DNA from: G963677445 sp963678275
Lineage (GTDB): Bacteria > Bacteroidota > Ignavibacteria > Ignavibacteriales > Melioribacteraceae
Assembly: GCA_963678275.1 (NCBI GenBank)
Contig: OY782765.1
Location: 434,001-498,000, forward strand
Reading direction: 5' to 3'
DNA: 64,000 nucleotides
Below the pieces are notes generated by a model, which was not told the origin of the DNA, made no database searches, and was given only the letters and a program-made list of their open reading frames with translations. Of this stretch, positions 35,415-44,287 are shown one piece after another. A program made the position numbers and the translations under genes. Position 1 is the first letter of the stretch, and the number at the start of each line of letters is the position of its first letter.

Positions 35415-37961
35415 ATGCGTTCTTTAACTTTTTTATTTTTTGTTTTTCTGACGATAAATATGTCCGCGTCGGGCGGTAATAAAATAATGTCGGAAAAAAT
35501 TGATTTCGATTTGCCCTCCTTTTACGGTAATTCCGCACATGAAAATTTTATTGTTGAAAAGGATGTGATTAGTCAGACTATTCCCGGGCGGGTTTCCGAA
35601 CTTGTCAGCAGATCATATGAAATTCCAGAGAAAAAAAATCAGCCGTTTATCGGAGCCGCTTTATTCTGGAATTCATATAGCGATTCCGAGGAATCGGGAT
35701 TATTTTTATCCGCTTCAAAAGATGGAGTAAATTTTGAGGATTGGATATATATTGAAAACGATGATGATATTTATCCAAAACAGGGCGGGTACTCAAGCGG
35801 CCTGATAGTTCTTGATCCTGAAATGAAATACTTCAGGATAAAGATAGAGGCTGAGATATCTGATTACTCAATGCAGATTGAAAAATTATCTGTTGAATTT
35901 ATTTACCCCGGATTCACAGACAATCAATTTACAGCTCCTACCATAAATAATACCGATGATTTTCCCAAACCGGAAGTAATAAGCCGAACCGAATGGGGAT
36001 GTCCGGACGGGCAGGGTTCGGGATGGTCGCCCAACTATACGACGGTTACACACCTGATTATTCATCACAGCGCCGGTCAGAACACAGCCTCGGACTGGCC
36101 AGCGGTTGTAAGAAGCATCTGGCACCTGCATACCTATAGCAACGGATGGGGAGACGTAGGATATAATTTTTTAATTGATCCTTACGGTGTTATATATGAA
36201 GGAAGGGCCGGCGGGGATAATGCCATAGGGGCTCACTTCTGCGGCAAAAACAGCAATACAATGGGAACATGTGTGATGGGCACTTATTCATCTGTGCTTC
36301 CCACTGATCCAGCTCTTTCTTCACTGATCCGGCTTTTTACCTGGAAATGTAACCAGCTTGGAATTGACCCGACCGGTTCAACCTATCATAATGGCACAGG
36401 AGGAAGTCTTGCAAATGTAACCGGACACAGGAGCGGATGCGCGACCGCATGTCCTGGAGCGATGTTCTATTCAATAATTCCTTCACTAACCGAGGATATG
36501 AAAACAGTGCTTTCATCGACAGCCCCGTCAATCAATTCGGAACCTGTTGATGGTGAGACCGATTTCCAGACATATAAACCGCTGGTTATTAATTTTACCC
36601 AAATGATGGATACCGCTTCAGTCAGAACCGCTCTTTCTCTTTCCACAGGTGAGAAGATGAATTTTTATTGGAAGGACAGGGACAGGCTTGAAATATATCC
36701 GGAAGATTACTGGCAGTTTTCAACCGATTATCAGCTCACTCTTTCAGATAATGCCAACAGCCTATATGGAACAGCAATCGATGGAGACGCCGATGGAAAT
36801 CCGGGTGGGGACTATGTAGTACATTTCTCAACGATAGAACCGGATATAACACCCCCGGAAGTTTTTGAATATTTTCCACAGGGTGAAGATATTAACATAT
36901 ATGCCGGAATGAAATTTAACTTTAATGAAGTAGTCGATGGAATAATAGGCCATGTATATTTATATGATGAAATGAATAATTATGTAAATTTTACCGATGC
37001 TGAGATCATAGAAGAAAATGATATAACCAGCATAGTATTCCGTCCGGTTAAAGCCCTTGAACCCGGAGCGGAATATTATGTTACCCTGATGGCCGGCATT
37101 CAGGATAAATATGGTAATAAAATAGAAACCGATCAGGAGTTCCATTTCAAAACACGTTCTGAGAATATCCTTGAAGGCATACTTCTTCATCAGTTTGAAA
37201 CGGAAACTGACTGGATTGATCCCGCGTCAGGAACACAATCGGAAGGAATTGATCCTCTTATAACCACTTTTGAAGCTGATAACCTTAGAAAGTTTGCCGG
37301 TGATAAATCGGGTAAATTGGAATATAAATTTACGGAACCGAATGGTTATGTAACACTTGAGCATAACAGTGGATTCGACTATTTAAGCAATGATGACGAA
37401 TTCGGCTTATGGGTGTGGGGTGACCTGAGCGGCAACGAAATAGTTTTCTCTTTCAACGGCGATGAGGATAAATATATTTATGGTGATATTGACTGGTATG
37501 GCTGGGAATTTATAAGAATTCCAACCACAGGTCTGAATCCCGCCCAGGGAACACTTAATAAAATTATCCTGAATCATAAAGACGGAGCGGATGATCATGG
37601 TCAAATCTGGGTTGATAATCTCCAAAAGGATGCCGGTGTAACAGGTTTGAATAGTACTGACCAGCTTCCTGAAAACTTCGCTATTTATCAGAATTATCCA
37701 AATCCTTTCAATCCTGCGACAAAAATAAGATTTGATCTGCCAGATGATTCACATGTGAAGATCGAAATTTTTGATATCTCGGGCCGGAGAGTTGCCATAT
37801 TGACAAATGGAAATCTTACAGCGGGTATACATGAAATACCATTTACCTCTGCTAATAATGACTATACTCTGACTTCCGGAATATATTTCTATCGGGTAAA
37901 AGCTGAAGCCCGAAGCGGGGAAACATTCAGCGAGGTGAGAAAAATGATCCTTATGAAATAA
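35415..37961 (+). CDS. N-acetylmuramoyl-L-alanine amidase (Amidase_2/PGRP) with Ig-like and T9SS domains
   Basis: The 848-residue secreted protein opens with signal peptide MRSLTFLFFVFLTINMSASG. A beta-rich N-terminal domain leads to a peptidoglycan amidase of the PGRP/Amidase_2 type (about 190-370): RTEWGCPDG, HLIIHHSAGQN with a zinc histidine, VGYNFLIDPYGVIYEGRAGG, and VTGHRSGCATACPG with the second histidine and a Cys ligand. SbsA-type Ig-like domains follow (SINSEPVDGETDFQTYKPLV and DITPPEVFEYFPQGEDI), then a carbohydrate-binding-like region. A T9SS type A end closes the protein (NYPNPFNPATKIRFDLP to KMILMK). It cleaves the bond between MurNAc and the stem peptide. The next gene is a second amidase-type enzyme. 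Confidence 0.92.
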   Translation: MRSLTFLFFVFLTINMSASGGNKIMSEKIDFDLPSFYGNSAHENFIVEKDVISQTIPGRVSELVSRSYEIPEKKNQPFIGAALFWNSYSDSEESGLFLSASKDGVNFEDWIYIENDDDIYPKQGGYSSGLIVLDPEMKYFRIKIEAEISDYSMQIEKLSVEFIYPGFTDNQFTAPTINNTDDFPKPEVISRTEWGCPDGQGSGWSPNYTTVTHLIIHHSAGQNTASDWPAVVRSIWHLHTYSNGWGDVGYNFLIDPYGVIYEGRAGGDNAIGAHFCGKNSNTMGTCVMGTYSSVLPTDPALSSLIRLFTWKCNQLGIDPTGSTYHNGTGGSLANVTGHRSGCATACPGAMFYSIIPSLTEDMKTVLSSTAPSINSEPVDGETDFQTYKPLVINFTQMMDTASVRTALSLSTGEKMNFYWKDRDRLEIYPEDYWQFSTDYQLTLSDNANSLYGTAIDGDADGNPGGDYVVHFSTIEPDITPPEVFEYFPQGEDINIYAGMKFNFNEVVDGIIGHVYLYDEMNNYVNFTDAEIIEENDITSIVFRPVKALEPGAEYYVTLMAGIQDKYGNKIETDQEFHFKTRSENILEGILLHQFETETDWIDPASGTQSEGIDPLITTFEADNLRKFAGDKSGKLEYKFTEPNGYVTLEHNSGFDYLSNDDEFGLWVWGDLSGNEIVFSFNGDEDKYIYGDIDWYGWEFIRIPTTGLNPAQGTLNKIILNHKDGADDHGQIWVDNLQKDAGVTGLNSTDQLPENFAIYQNYPNPFNPATKIRFDLPDDSHVKIEIFDISGRRVAILTNGNLTAGIHEIPFTSANNDYTLTSGIYFYRVKAEARSGETFSEVRKMILMK

Positions 37962-37988
37962 AAGTTTATCCAGTTAAGGTATGGAAGT

Positions 37989-40988
37989 ATGAAGTATATA
38001 AAAAATTTTTTGTTCCTGGTGTTAATTATTTCAGGTTGCCGCACCATTCCATTACCTGGCGGGGAGGAGGAATGGCAGCAACCGGCTTTTTATGAATTTG
38101 TAAAACATCTGACTGAGGAATCTCCCGGTTTTAAGATTCCTCCCAGGTCAGGCTTCAAAGATTACGTGCCGGATTCTGCCGGGAACCGGGCAATTATTCA
38201 TTTTAATGATTATTTTGCCGCAAGGGCATACAGGGAAAATGATATACCTTTGTTATATCACGCGGCGGAAAAGGTTTTTGACGGTCAATTTAATGGCCGA
38301 AAATTAGTCCTCTATTGCCTGGGTCAGCCTGTAGAAGAACTCGTTCCCAATTTATACCGCGAAGATTTGGATACAGATAAATCAAGACTCACAAAAATTA
38401 AAGAAGACCGCGCTCTTCAGGCAGTCAGGAATATCAGCCGACCTTATGCGATCAGCAATGGTCTTTATGATAAAAATATTGCTTTATGGCATAGTCACGG
38501 ATGGTACTATTCATTTGATTCGAAAAGATGGGAATGGCAGCGCCCCAGGTTATTTCAAACAGTTGAAGACCTGATTCCGATGTCGATAACTGTCCCGTTT
38601 CTTATCCCGATGCTGGAAAATGCGGGAGCAAATGTTTACGTACCCAGAGAAAGGGATTTGCAGACAAATGAAGTTGTCGTTGATAATGATGGACAAACTG
38701 AAAGTTTTATAGGGGAATACAGGGAGATCGCTGCTTCCCCGGAGATTCGGTGGCAGGAAGCGGGTTCAGGATTTGCTATCGGCGACGTTCCTTATGAGGC
38801 AAATTTTAATCCTTTTGAAAGCGGTTCAGCGAGAGAGATCAGAACTGATAAGGAAGGAACAGCCAGGGCCGAATGGATACCCGATATTCCAGAAGATGGT
38901 TTTTACGCGGTCTATATTTCATGGTCGGCGAATGAAAAGAATATCTCTGACGCTCTTTATACCGTTTACCATGAAGGCGGTAAAACAGAGTTTGAGATCA
39001 ATCAGCAGATAGGGGGGGGAACCTGGATATACCTCGGCACGTTTAAGTTCCGAAAGGGGAAACATCAGACAGGAGATGTAACTCTCAGCAATAAAAGCAA
39101 TAGTGAGGGTTTTATTTCAGCGGATGCCGTTCGTTTTGGCGGCGGAATGGGTATAATTAAAAGAAATGGTGAAACAAGCGGAAGACCAAAGTTTGTTGAG
39201 GGGGCCCGTTATTATCTTCAATATGCCGGAATGCCCGACACTCTTGTCTATAATCTTGGTGATAATGATAATGATTATACAGATGATTACCGCTCAAGAG
39301 GAGAATATGTCAATTATCTGAAAGGCGCTCCTTTCGGTCCAAATGTAAAGAGAGACGCGGCGGGATTAAAAATTCCTGTCGATCTTTCAATGTCCTTTCA
39401 TACCGACGCGGGAATTTCTCATAATGATACAACTATAGGCACTCTCGCAATATACAGCCTTCCCGACGCGGATACTATGAATGTTTTTCCGGATGGTATA
39501 TCCAGAATGGCATGCCGCGATCTGACAGATATAATTCAGACCCAGATTGTTGATGATATAAGAGGTCTTTATGATCCGGCGTGGAATCGCAGGGGATTAA
39601 GAAACGCGGACTACAGCGAGGCTTTCAGACCCAACGTTCCGGCAATCCTTCTTGAACTGCTTTCACATCAGAATTTTCTCGATATGAAGTTTATGCTCGA
39701 TCCCCGTTTTAAATTTGATGTGGGACGCGCTATTTATAAAGGAATGCTGAAATTTTTATCTGTTCAGCATAATTTTGAATACGCGGTGCAGCCGCTGCCT
39801 GTAGATCATTTCAGCGCTGAGATCACCGGCAAAAACCAGGTGACTCTTAAATGGAAGCCGGTTGATGATATTCTTGAGAAGACAGCGTCAGCTCAAAAAT
39901 ATGTTGTTTACACCAGAAAAGGTGATAAGGATTTTGATAACGGCGTTTTAACCGACAAGAATATCTTCATTATTAATGATATTCCTTCAGGAGAAGTATT
40001 CAGCTATAAGGTAACAGCCGTGAATAATGGTGGTGAGAGCTTCCCTTCCGAAATATTATCGGTTTTTATTTCGGAAGAAGAAGATTCAAAAAATGTTCTT
40101 ATAGTCAATGGTTTTGACAGGATAGCTCCGCCACAGGCGCTGGAAGATAAAAATATAGCCGGATTTTTCAACAATCTTGATAATGGCGTTCCCTATAAAT
40201 ACGATCTGGGTTTTACCGGGGAACAATTCGGAATGATGAAACATTCGGGATTTATATCGAATGATTCTCCCGGTTTTGGTGAATCCAAAGCGGACATGGA
40301 AACAAAAATTATAGCCGGCAATACATTCGATTTCACCTATATTCATGGTAAATCTTTTGCTGAGGCGGGAGTTTCATTTTCATCCTGCAGTGATGAATCA
40401 TTTGAATCGGGCGATATAAATAGCGGAAAATACTTTTTACTCGATATGATATATGGAGAAGAGAAAAAAACTCACTGGCCAAAACCGGAAGGGGATTCAG
40501 CGCGGGGAATTCAATTTGCCATTTACAGCCCTGAAATGATGGAGCGACTGGAAGACTATTTACTTGGCGGAGGAAATCTTTTCATCAGCGGCTCATATAT
40601 CGGCTCTGATTCATACCCGGTATCCAAACAGGATACAACCGCCATCAAGTTTGTGGTCACAAAATTAAAATTCAGACCTGCAGCGAGATATGCCTCCTCA
40701 ACAGGAATGGCGAGATTTAATGCAGATTCACCTATATTGGCCGGAAAAGATATTCTGTTTAATACCGAATTTTCAAATTCATTATATCGTGTGGAAGCTC
40801 CCGGCGCCATCGACGGCATTTATGGGGGGAATTCATTTATGCGTTATTCCGATAATGAGTTTTCAGCGGGAAGCATTTATAAGGATAAATGGGGTGTCGC
40901 GGCTCTTAGTTTCCCATTTGAGACCATTGTTAGTGAAAAACAACGTAATGAATTATGCAAAGCATTGCTTGAGTATTTCCAAAAATAA
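37989..40988 (+). CDS. Lipoprotein amidase-type enzyme with golvesin-like domain (xanthan lyase-like)
   Basis: The 999-residue protein has a lipobox ending SGC (Cys17). Amidase_3-like parts are split: YDKNIALWHSHGWYYS at about 156-171, then SMSFHTDAGISHND (about 470-485) and NVPAILLELLSHQNF (about 555-570), which supply the His/Glu zinc ligands. Between them is a golvesin C-terminal-like beta domain (about 250-385, ARAEWIPDIPEDGFYAVYISW). A fibronectin type III-like segment (about 605-690) and a long C-terminal domain follow. Databases label similar Bacteroidetes proteins xanthan lyase, but the visible metal-site motifs suggest a peptidoglycan or glycan amidase. It starts 27 bp after the other amidase gene. 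Confidence 0.75.
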   Translation: MKYIKNFLFLVLIISGCRTIPLPGGEEEWQQPAFYEFVKHLTEESPGFKIPPRSGFKDYVPDSAGNRAIIHFNDYFAARAYRENDIPLLYHAAEKVFDGQFNGRKLVLYCLGQPVEELVPNLYREDLDTDKSRLTKIKEDRALQAVRNISRPYAISNGLYDKNIALWHSHGWYYSFDSKRWEWQRPRLFQTVEDLIPMSITVPFLIPMLENAGANVYVPRERDLQTNEVVVDNDGQTESFIGEYREIAASPEIRWQEAGSGFAIGDVPYEANFNPFESGSAREIRTDKEGTARAEWIPDIPEDGFYAVYISWSANEKNISDALYTVYHEGGKTEFEINQQIGGGTWIYLGTFKFRKGKHQTGDVTLSNKSNSEGFISADAVRFGGGMGIIKRNGETSGRPKFVEGARYYLQYAGMPDTLVYNLGDNDNDYTDDYRSRGEYVNYLKGAPFGPNVKRDAAGLKIPVDLSMSFHTDAGISHNDTTIGTLAIYSLPDADTMNVFPDGISRMACRDLTDIIQTQIVDDIRGLYDPAWNRRGLRNADYSEAFRPNVPAILLELLSHQNFLDMKFMLDPRFKFDVGRAIYKGMLKFLSVQHNFEYAVQPLPVDHFSAEITGKNQVTLKWKPVDDILEKTASAQKYVVYTRKGDKDFDNGVLTDKNIFIINDIPSGEVFSYKVTAVNNGGESFPSEILSVFISEEEDSKNVLIVNGFDRIAPPQALEDKNIAGFFNNLDNGVPYKYDLGFTGEQFGMMKHSGFISNDSPGFGESKADMETKIIAGNTFDFTYIHGKSFAEAGVSFSSCSDESFESGDINSGKYFLLDMIYGEEKKTHWPKPEGDSARGIQFAIYSPEMMERLEDYLLGGGNLFISGSYIGSDSYPVSKQDTTAIKFVVTKLKFRPAARYASSTGMARFNADSPILAGKDILFNTEFSNSLYRVEAPGAIDGIYGGNSFMRYSDNEFSAGSIYKDKWGVAALSFPFETIVSEKQRNELCKALLEYFQK

Positions 40989-41033
40989 CACGGTAATCGC
41001 ATAAAAAGAAAGACATCTGATGTCAAAAATTTA

Positions 41034-41076
41034 GGGACAGTCACTCTTCAGGCCGGTAAACCGGAAAGGCTGTCCC
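41034..41076. terminator. Hairpin between convergent genes
   Basis: GGGACAG and CTGTCCC enclose an inner CCGGTAAACCGG hairpin between the lipoprotein amidase and the convergent LytTR gene. It could terminate both. The T-tracts are weak. Confidence 0.6.
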
Positions 41077-41099
41077 GCATTATTTTTCAGTGGCTGTTT

Positions 41100-41837
41100 T
41101 TAATTTCCCGCGAATCCATCGATCAGTTTCATAAATGAGGTTCTGTAATTTCTGCCGATGGGTATTACCGATTTTCCGATCTTAATCATATTTCCCTCAA
41201 TACTGCTTATTTTACTTACAGCTACAATAAATGATTTATGCACCCGCGGGAAATATCTTTCGGGAAGAATAGCCTCGAGCTGTTTCAGGCTCTGATGCGC
41301 GATTAAAACCTTTTCGGCGGTAATGATCTTTACATAATCTCCCTCTGATTCAATATAAAGAATTTCTTTGTAATCGACTTTCCAGGTTACTTTATCTGTT
41401 TTGATGAAGATGAATGATTCATCTATCTGCTGACGGATTTCAGGCCGGAGCAGGTATTTTCCATGTGAACTTTCCATCAACTGAAACTTTGATATTGCTT
41501 TATTGACCGCGGAATAAAAACGCTCAAAAGAGAAAGGCTTTTTCAGGTAATCGATTACATCAAGTTCAAATCCTTCAAGAGCGTATTCCCTATAGGCAGT
41601 AGTAATGATGACCATCGGGGGATTTTTAAGGCTTTGCAGAAAACTGAGGCCGCTGATTTTTGGCATATTGATATCGAGAAAAATCAAATCAATATCCTGG
41701 TTTCTCAATGCCGTTCCCGCTTCCATAGCGCTGCCGCATTTTTTTACAACCTCAAGTTCTTCGATGTCAGCGATATATTTCTCAACAATCCTTTGAGCCA
41801 GCTCTTCATCATCCACTATCAGGCATTTCAGTTTCAT
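41100..41837 (-). CDS. LytTR-family response regulator
   Basis: The 245-residue two-component regulator has a receiver domain (1-120) with the acidic pair VDDEE, phospho-acceptor Asp55 in LIFLDINMPK, and the KPFSF lysine near 102. The C-terminal LytTR DNA-binding domain (about 140-240) contains TWKVDYKEILYIESEGDYVKI, HQSLKQLEAILPERYFPRVH and IPIGRNYRTSF. It is phosphorylated by the sensor kinase encoded immediately upstream, whose gene it overlaps by four bases. Divergent orientation to the RND efflux operon makes that operon a candidate target. Confidence 0.95.
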   Translation of the reverse strand: MKLKCLIVDDEELAQRIVEKYIADIEELEVVKKCGSAMEAGTALRNQDIDLIFLDINMPKISGLSFLQSLKNPPMVIITTAYREYALEGFELDVIDYLKKPFSFERFYSAVNKAISKFQLMESSHGKYLLRPEIRQQIDESFIFIKTDKVTWKVDYKEILYIESEGDYVKIITAEKVLIAHQSLKQLEAILPERYFPRVHKSFIVAVSKISSIEGNMIKIGKSVIPIGRNYRTSFMKLIDGFAGN

Positions 41838-42895
41838 ATCAGTTTTATTCTCAGATTTACTCTAAAATCATTCTCTTTATTTTCAATTTGCAGATCATGT
41901 TTTTCCGGGTAGATCAATTCAAGACGCTTTTGTACATTTTTTATTCCAATTCCATTTTTCTTATTGTCCGGGGGTTTCAGCTCCGATTCGCTTGAATTTT
42001 CGATAAAAAAGTGAATTCCTTCACCTGTATCATTTATTTCTATATTTATATAGGGATTTATGTCGGGGGATTTAGCAACATACTTAAATGTATTCTCAAT
42101 AAAGGGGGTGAATAATAACGGAGCGATGTTATATTTTTCAAGCGAATCATCAGAATAAAAGTTTATATCCACTTTATTCTGGACTCTCAGACCCTCAAGC
42201 TCCACATGATTTTTAATAAATTCGAGTTCCTTTTTCATGGAGATTTTTTCATCCCTCGCTTCGTAGATAATGTAGCTCATCAAGTCAGAGAGACGGAGAA
42301 TCATCTTTGGAGCAAGGTCCGATTTATCCAGGCTGAGCGAATAGATATTATTCAGCGAGTTAAAAAGGAAATGAGGATTTATTTGTGCCTTCAGAGTTTT
42401 TAATTCGGCTTCAAGTCTCTGCCGGCTTTCTTCCTTCAGGGTAATTTCAATGTCTTTCAATTTGATCCAGCTTTTAGCGAAGTGAATCAGGGCAGAAAGA
42501 ATTGTGAGTAAAAGAGTAAGTCCGAAAATACCCGCGGCGAATTTGGGAGGCCCCTTATGTTTTGGGAAATTTAATATTTCAGCCGATAAAAAAGTTTCAT
42601 GTAAATAGAAAATACTGTACGAAACAGCAACCAGGGTAATAATCAGAACAACAAGGTATAAGAGTGTATTTTTCTTTTCAAGTATGCGGGGAATATAGAT
42701 CATTAAATTGAGATAAGTTATAATAAGAGGCGCGGACAATCTCCCCGCCGCCAGCCCGACAGCGATGAGGATGCCGGAATTATCGAACAGATCATATATA
42801 TGGAGCGACTCCAGAAACAAAAAGAATAACCAGAACGCTATATGCTGAAATAGTCGGTTGCTGAAAATCTTCGGAATATATTTCTGTTTTTCCAT
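41834..42895 (-). CDS. LytS-family sensor histidine kinase
   Basis: The 353-residue kinase has four hydrophobic helices (about 13-33, 42-66, 74-96 and 118-142) forming the sensor. A His_kinase domain follows, with the phospho-acceptor in LKAQINPHFLFNSLNNIYSL (about 192-210). The ATPase part ends with the N box (PLLFTPFIENTFKYV) and a glycine-rich NKKNGIGIKNVQKRLELIY. No periplasmic domain is visible, so it may sense something in the membrane. It is cotranscribed with the LytTR regulator (four-base overlap) and divergent from the efflux operon across about 260 bp. Confidence 0.95.
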   Translation of the reverse strand: MEKQKYIPKIFSNRLFQHIAFWLFFLFLESLHIYDLFDNSGILIAVGLAAGRLSAPLIITYLNLMIYIPRILEKKNTLLYLVVLIITLVAVSYSIFYLHETFLSAEILNFPKHKGPPKFAAGIFGLTLLLTILSALIHFAKSWIKLKDIEITLKEESRQRLEAELKTLKAQINPHFLFNSLNNIYSLSLDKSDLAPKMILRLSDLMSYIIYEARDEKISMKKELEFIKNHVELEGLRVQNKVDINFYSDDSLEKYNIAPLLFTPFIENTFKYVAKSPDINPYINIEINDTGEGIHFFIENSSESELKPPDNKKNGIGIKNVQKRLELIYPEKHDLQIENKENDFRVNLRIKLI

Positions 42896-43155
42896 GATTT
42901 ATCAATTATTGATTGAAATCCAAAATTAGTTATTTCCAACAAATAAAACCTCAATTCACCTAACTTTCCAATTTTTTTCGATAAACAGCATTTAACGGCG
43001 CATAAACAGCATCCTTCTGCGATGACCGCTAATTGTAATGAATTCATAATAATTTTACCGTTTATCGATGGTCCGGGTTGTATATCGAAATAATTTCAGA
43101 ATAGCCGGCTGCCTGCCTACTTTTACGGCGAATAATAAATTAAACCGGAAAAAAA

Positions 43156-44268
43156 ATGACAGCTAAAACAAAAAAGAAAATAGGATGGGGATTAACAACA
43201 ATAATAGTTTTATCGACGATAGCTCTAACCGCTTTTTTTATAAGCATGAAAGAAGCTCCGACCAGAAAAGCCGTGCAGGATAATACATTATTAATTTCAA
43301 CTATTGCCATAAAAAATAATCCTCTGAACGCGGAAGTGGAGGTATTGGGAAAAACGAATGGGAAGGAAAAGATAGAAATATTCACAGAAGTAAGCGGAGT
43401 GCTGGAAAACACAGGTAAAAGTTTTCTTGAAGGAGTTTTTTATAAAAAGGGAGAAACTCTCTTAAAGATTAACAGTGATGAAAACTATATGAGTCTTGTT
43501 TCACAAAGAAGCTCATTGTTAAATCTGATTACTGGAATACTGCCCGATCTTAAATATGATTATCCTGAAAGTTATGAGAGATGGAAATCATACCTCGATG
43601 ATTTTATGATAGAGGAAACCACAAAATCGCTTCCTGAACCGGCGACAAAAAAGGAGAAATATTTTATCGCGGGACAGAATATTTACCAGATATATTACAC
43701 TATTAAAAGTCTGGAAACCCGGCAGGCAAAATATACTATTGTGGCGCCTTTTGACGGAGTTGTTTCACTGAGCGCCATTAAACCTGGTACGTTAGTAAGA
43801 AGCGGGCAGAAGGTAGGTGAGTATTTTAATCCTTCGGTTTATGATGTTGAAGTTGAGGTAAAGCTCTCCGAAATTGATTTTGTCAGGACCGGTGATAAAA
43901 CCTTTCTGCGGGATGCCGCGGGCATTCATAACTGGGAAGGAAAAGTTACAAGAATAAATGATGTAGTGAACAGCCAGACCCAGACTGTAATGGTATATAT
44001 TACGGTCAGAGGGGAGAACCTTAGAGAAGGGCTTTTCCTCACGGGTAAAATTCTTACGCATGAGAGTTTTGAAGCTTTTGAAATACCAAGAAAAACGATA
44101 ATAAACGAAAACCAGGTTTACGTAATAAAAGACAGCTCAGTTAAAAAAAGCAGGATAAATATTATACAGACAAAAGAAGAGACCTGTATCGCGAGCGGTC
44201 TTTCTGATGGTGTTCTGATTTCAGCAAATACTAAAGGTATTTCTGAAGGGATTAAAGTTAAATATTAA
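43156..44268 (+). CDS. RND efflux periplasmic adaptor (membrane fusion protein)
   Basis: The 370-residue protein is anchored by an N-terminal helix (about 8-28). A beta-barrel and lipoyl half follows (IEIFTEVSGVLENTGKSFLEGVFYKKGETLLKI), then a helical hairpin region of about 110 residues (about 112-195). The second lipoyl half is YTIVAPFDGVVSLSAIKPGTLVRSGQKVG. A membrane-proximal domain ends the protein. It bridges the inner-membrane pump and the outer-membrane channel encoded next. It starts the operon of adaptor, pump and TolC-like protein, 20 bp before the pump gene. Confidence 0.93.
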   Translation: MTAKTKKKIGWGLTTIIVLSTIALTAFFISMKEAPTRKAVQDNTLLISTIAIKNNPLNAEVEVLGKTNGKEKIEIFTEVSGVLENTGKSFLEGVFYKKGETLLKINSDENYMSLVSQRSSLLNLITGILPDLKYDYPESYERWKSYLDDFMIEETTKSLPEPATKKEKYFIAGQNIYQIYYTIKSLETRQAKYTIVAPFDGVVSLSAIKPGTLVRSGQKVGEYFNPSVYDVEVEVKLSEIDFVRTGDKTFLRDAAGIHNWEGKVTRINDVVNSQTQTVMVYITVRGENLREGLFLTGKILTHESFEAFEIPRKTIINENQVYVIKDSSVKKSRINIIQTKEETCIASGLSDGVLISANTKGISEGIKVKY

Positions 44269-44287
44269 TTACAGGCAATTATAAAAC

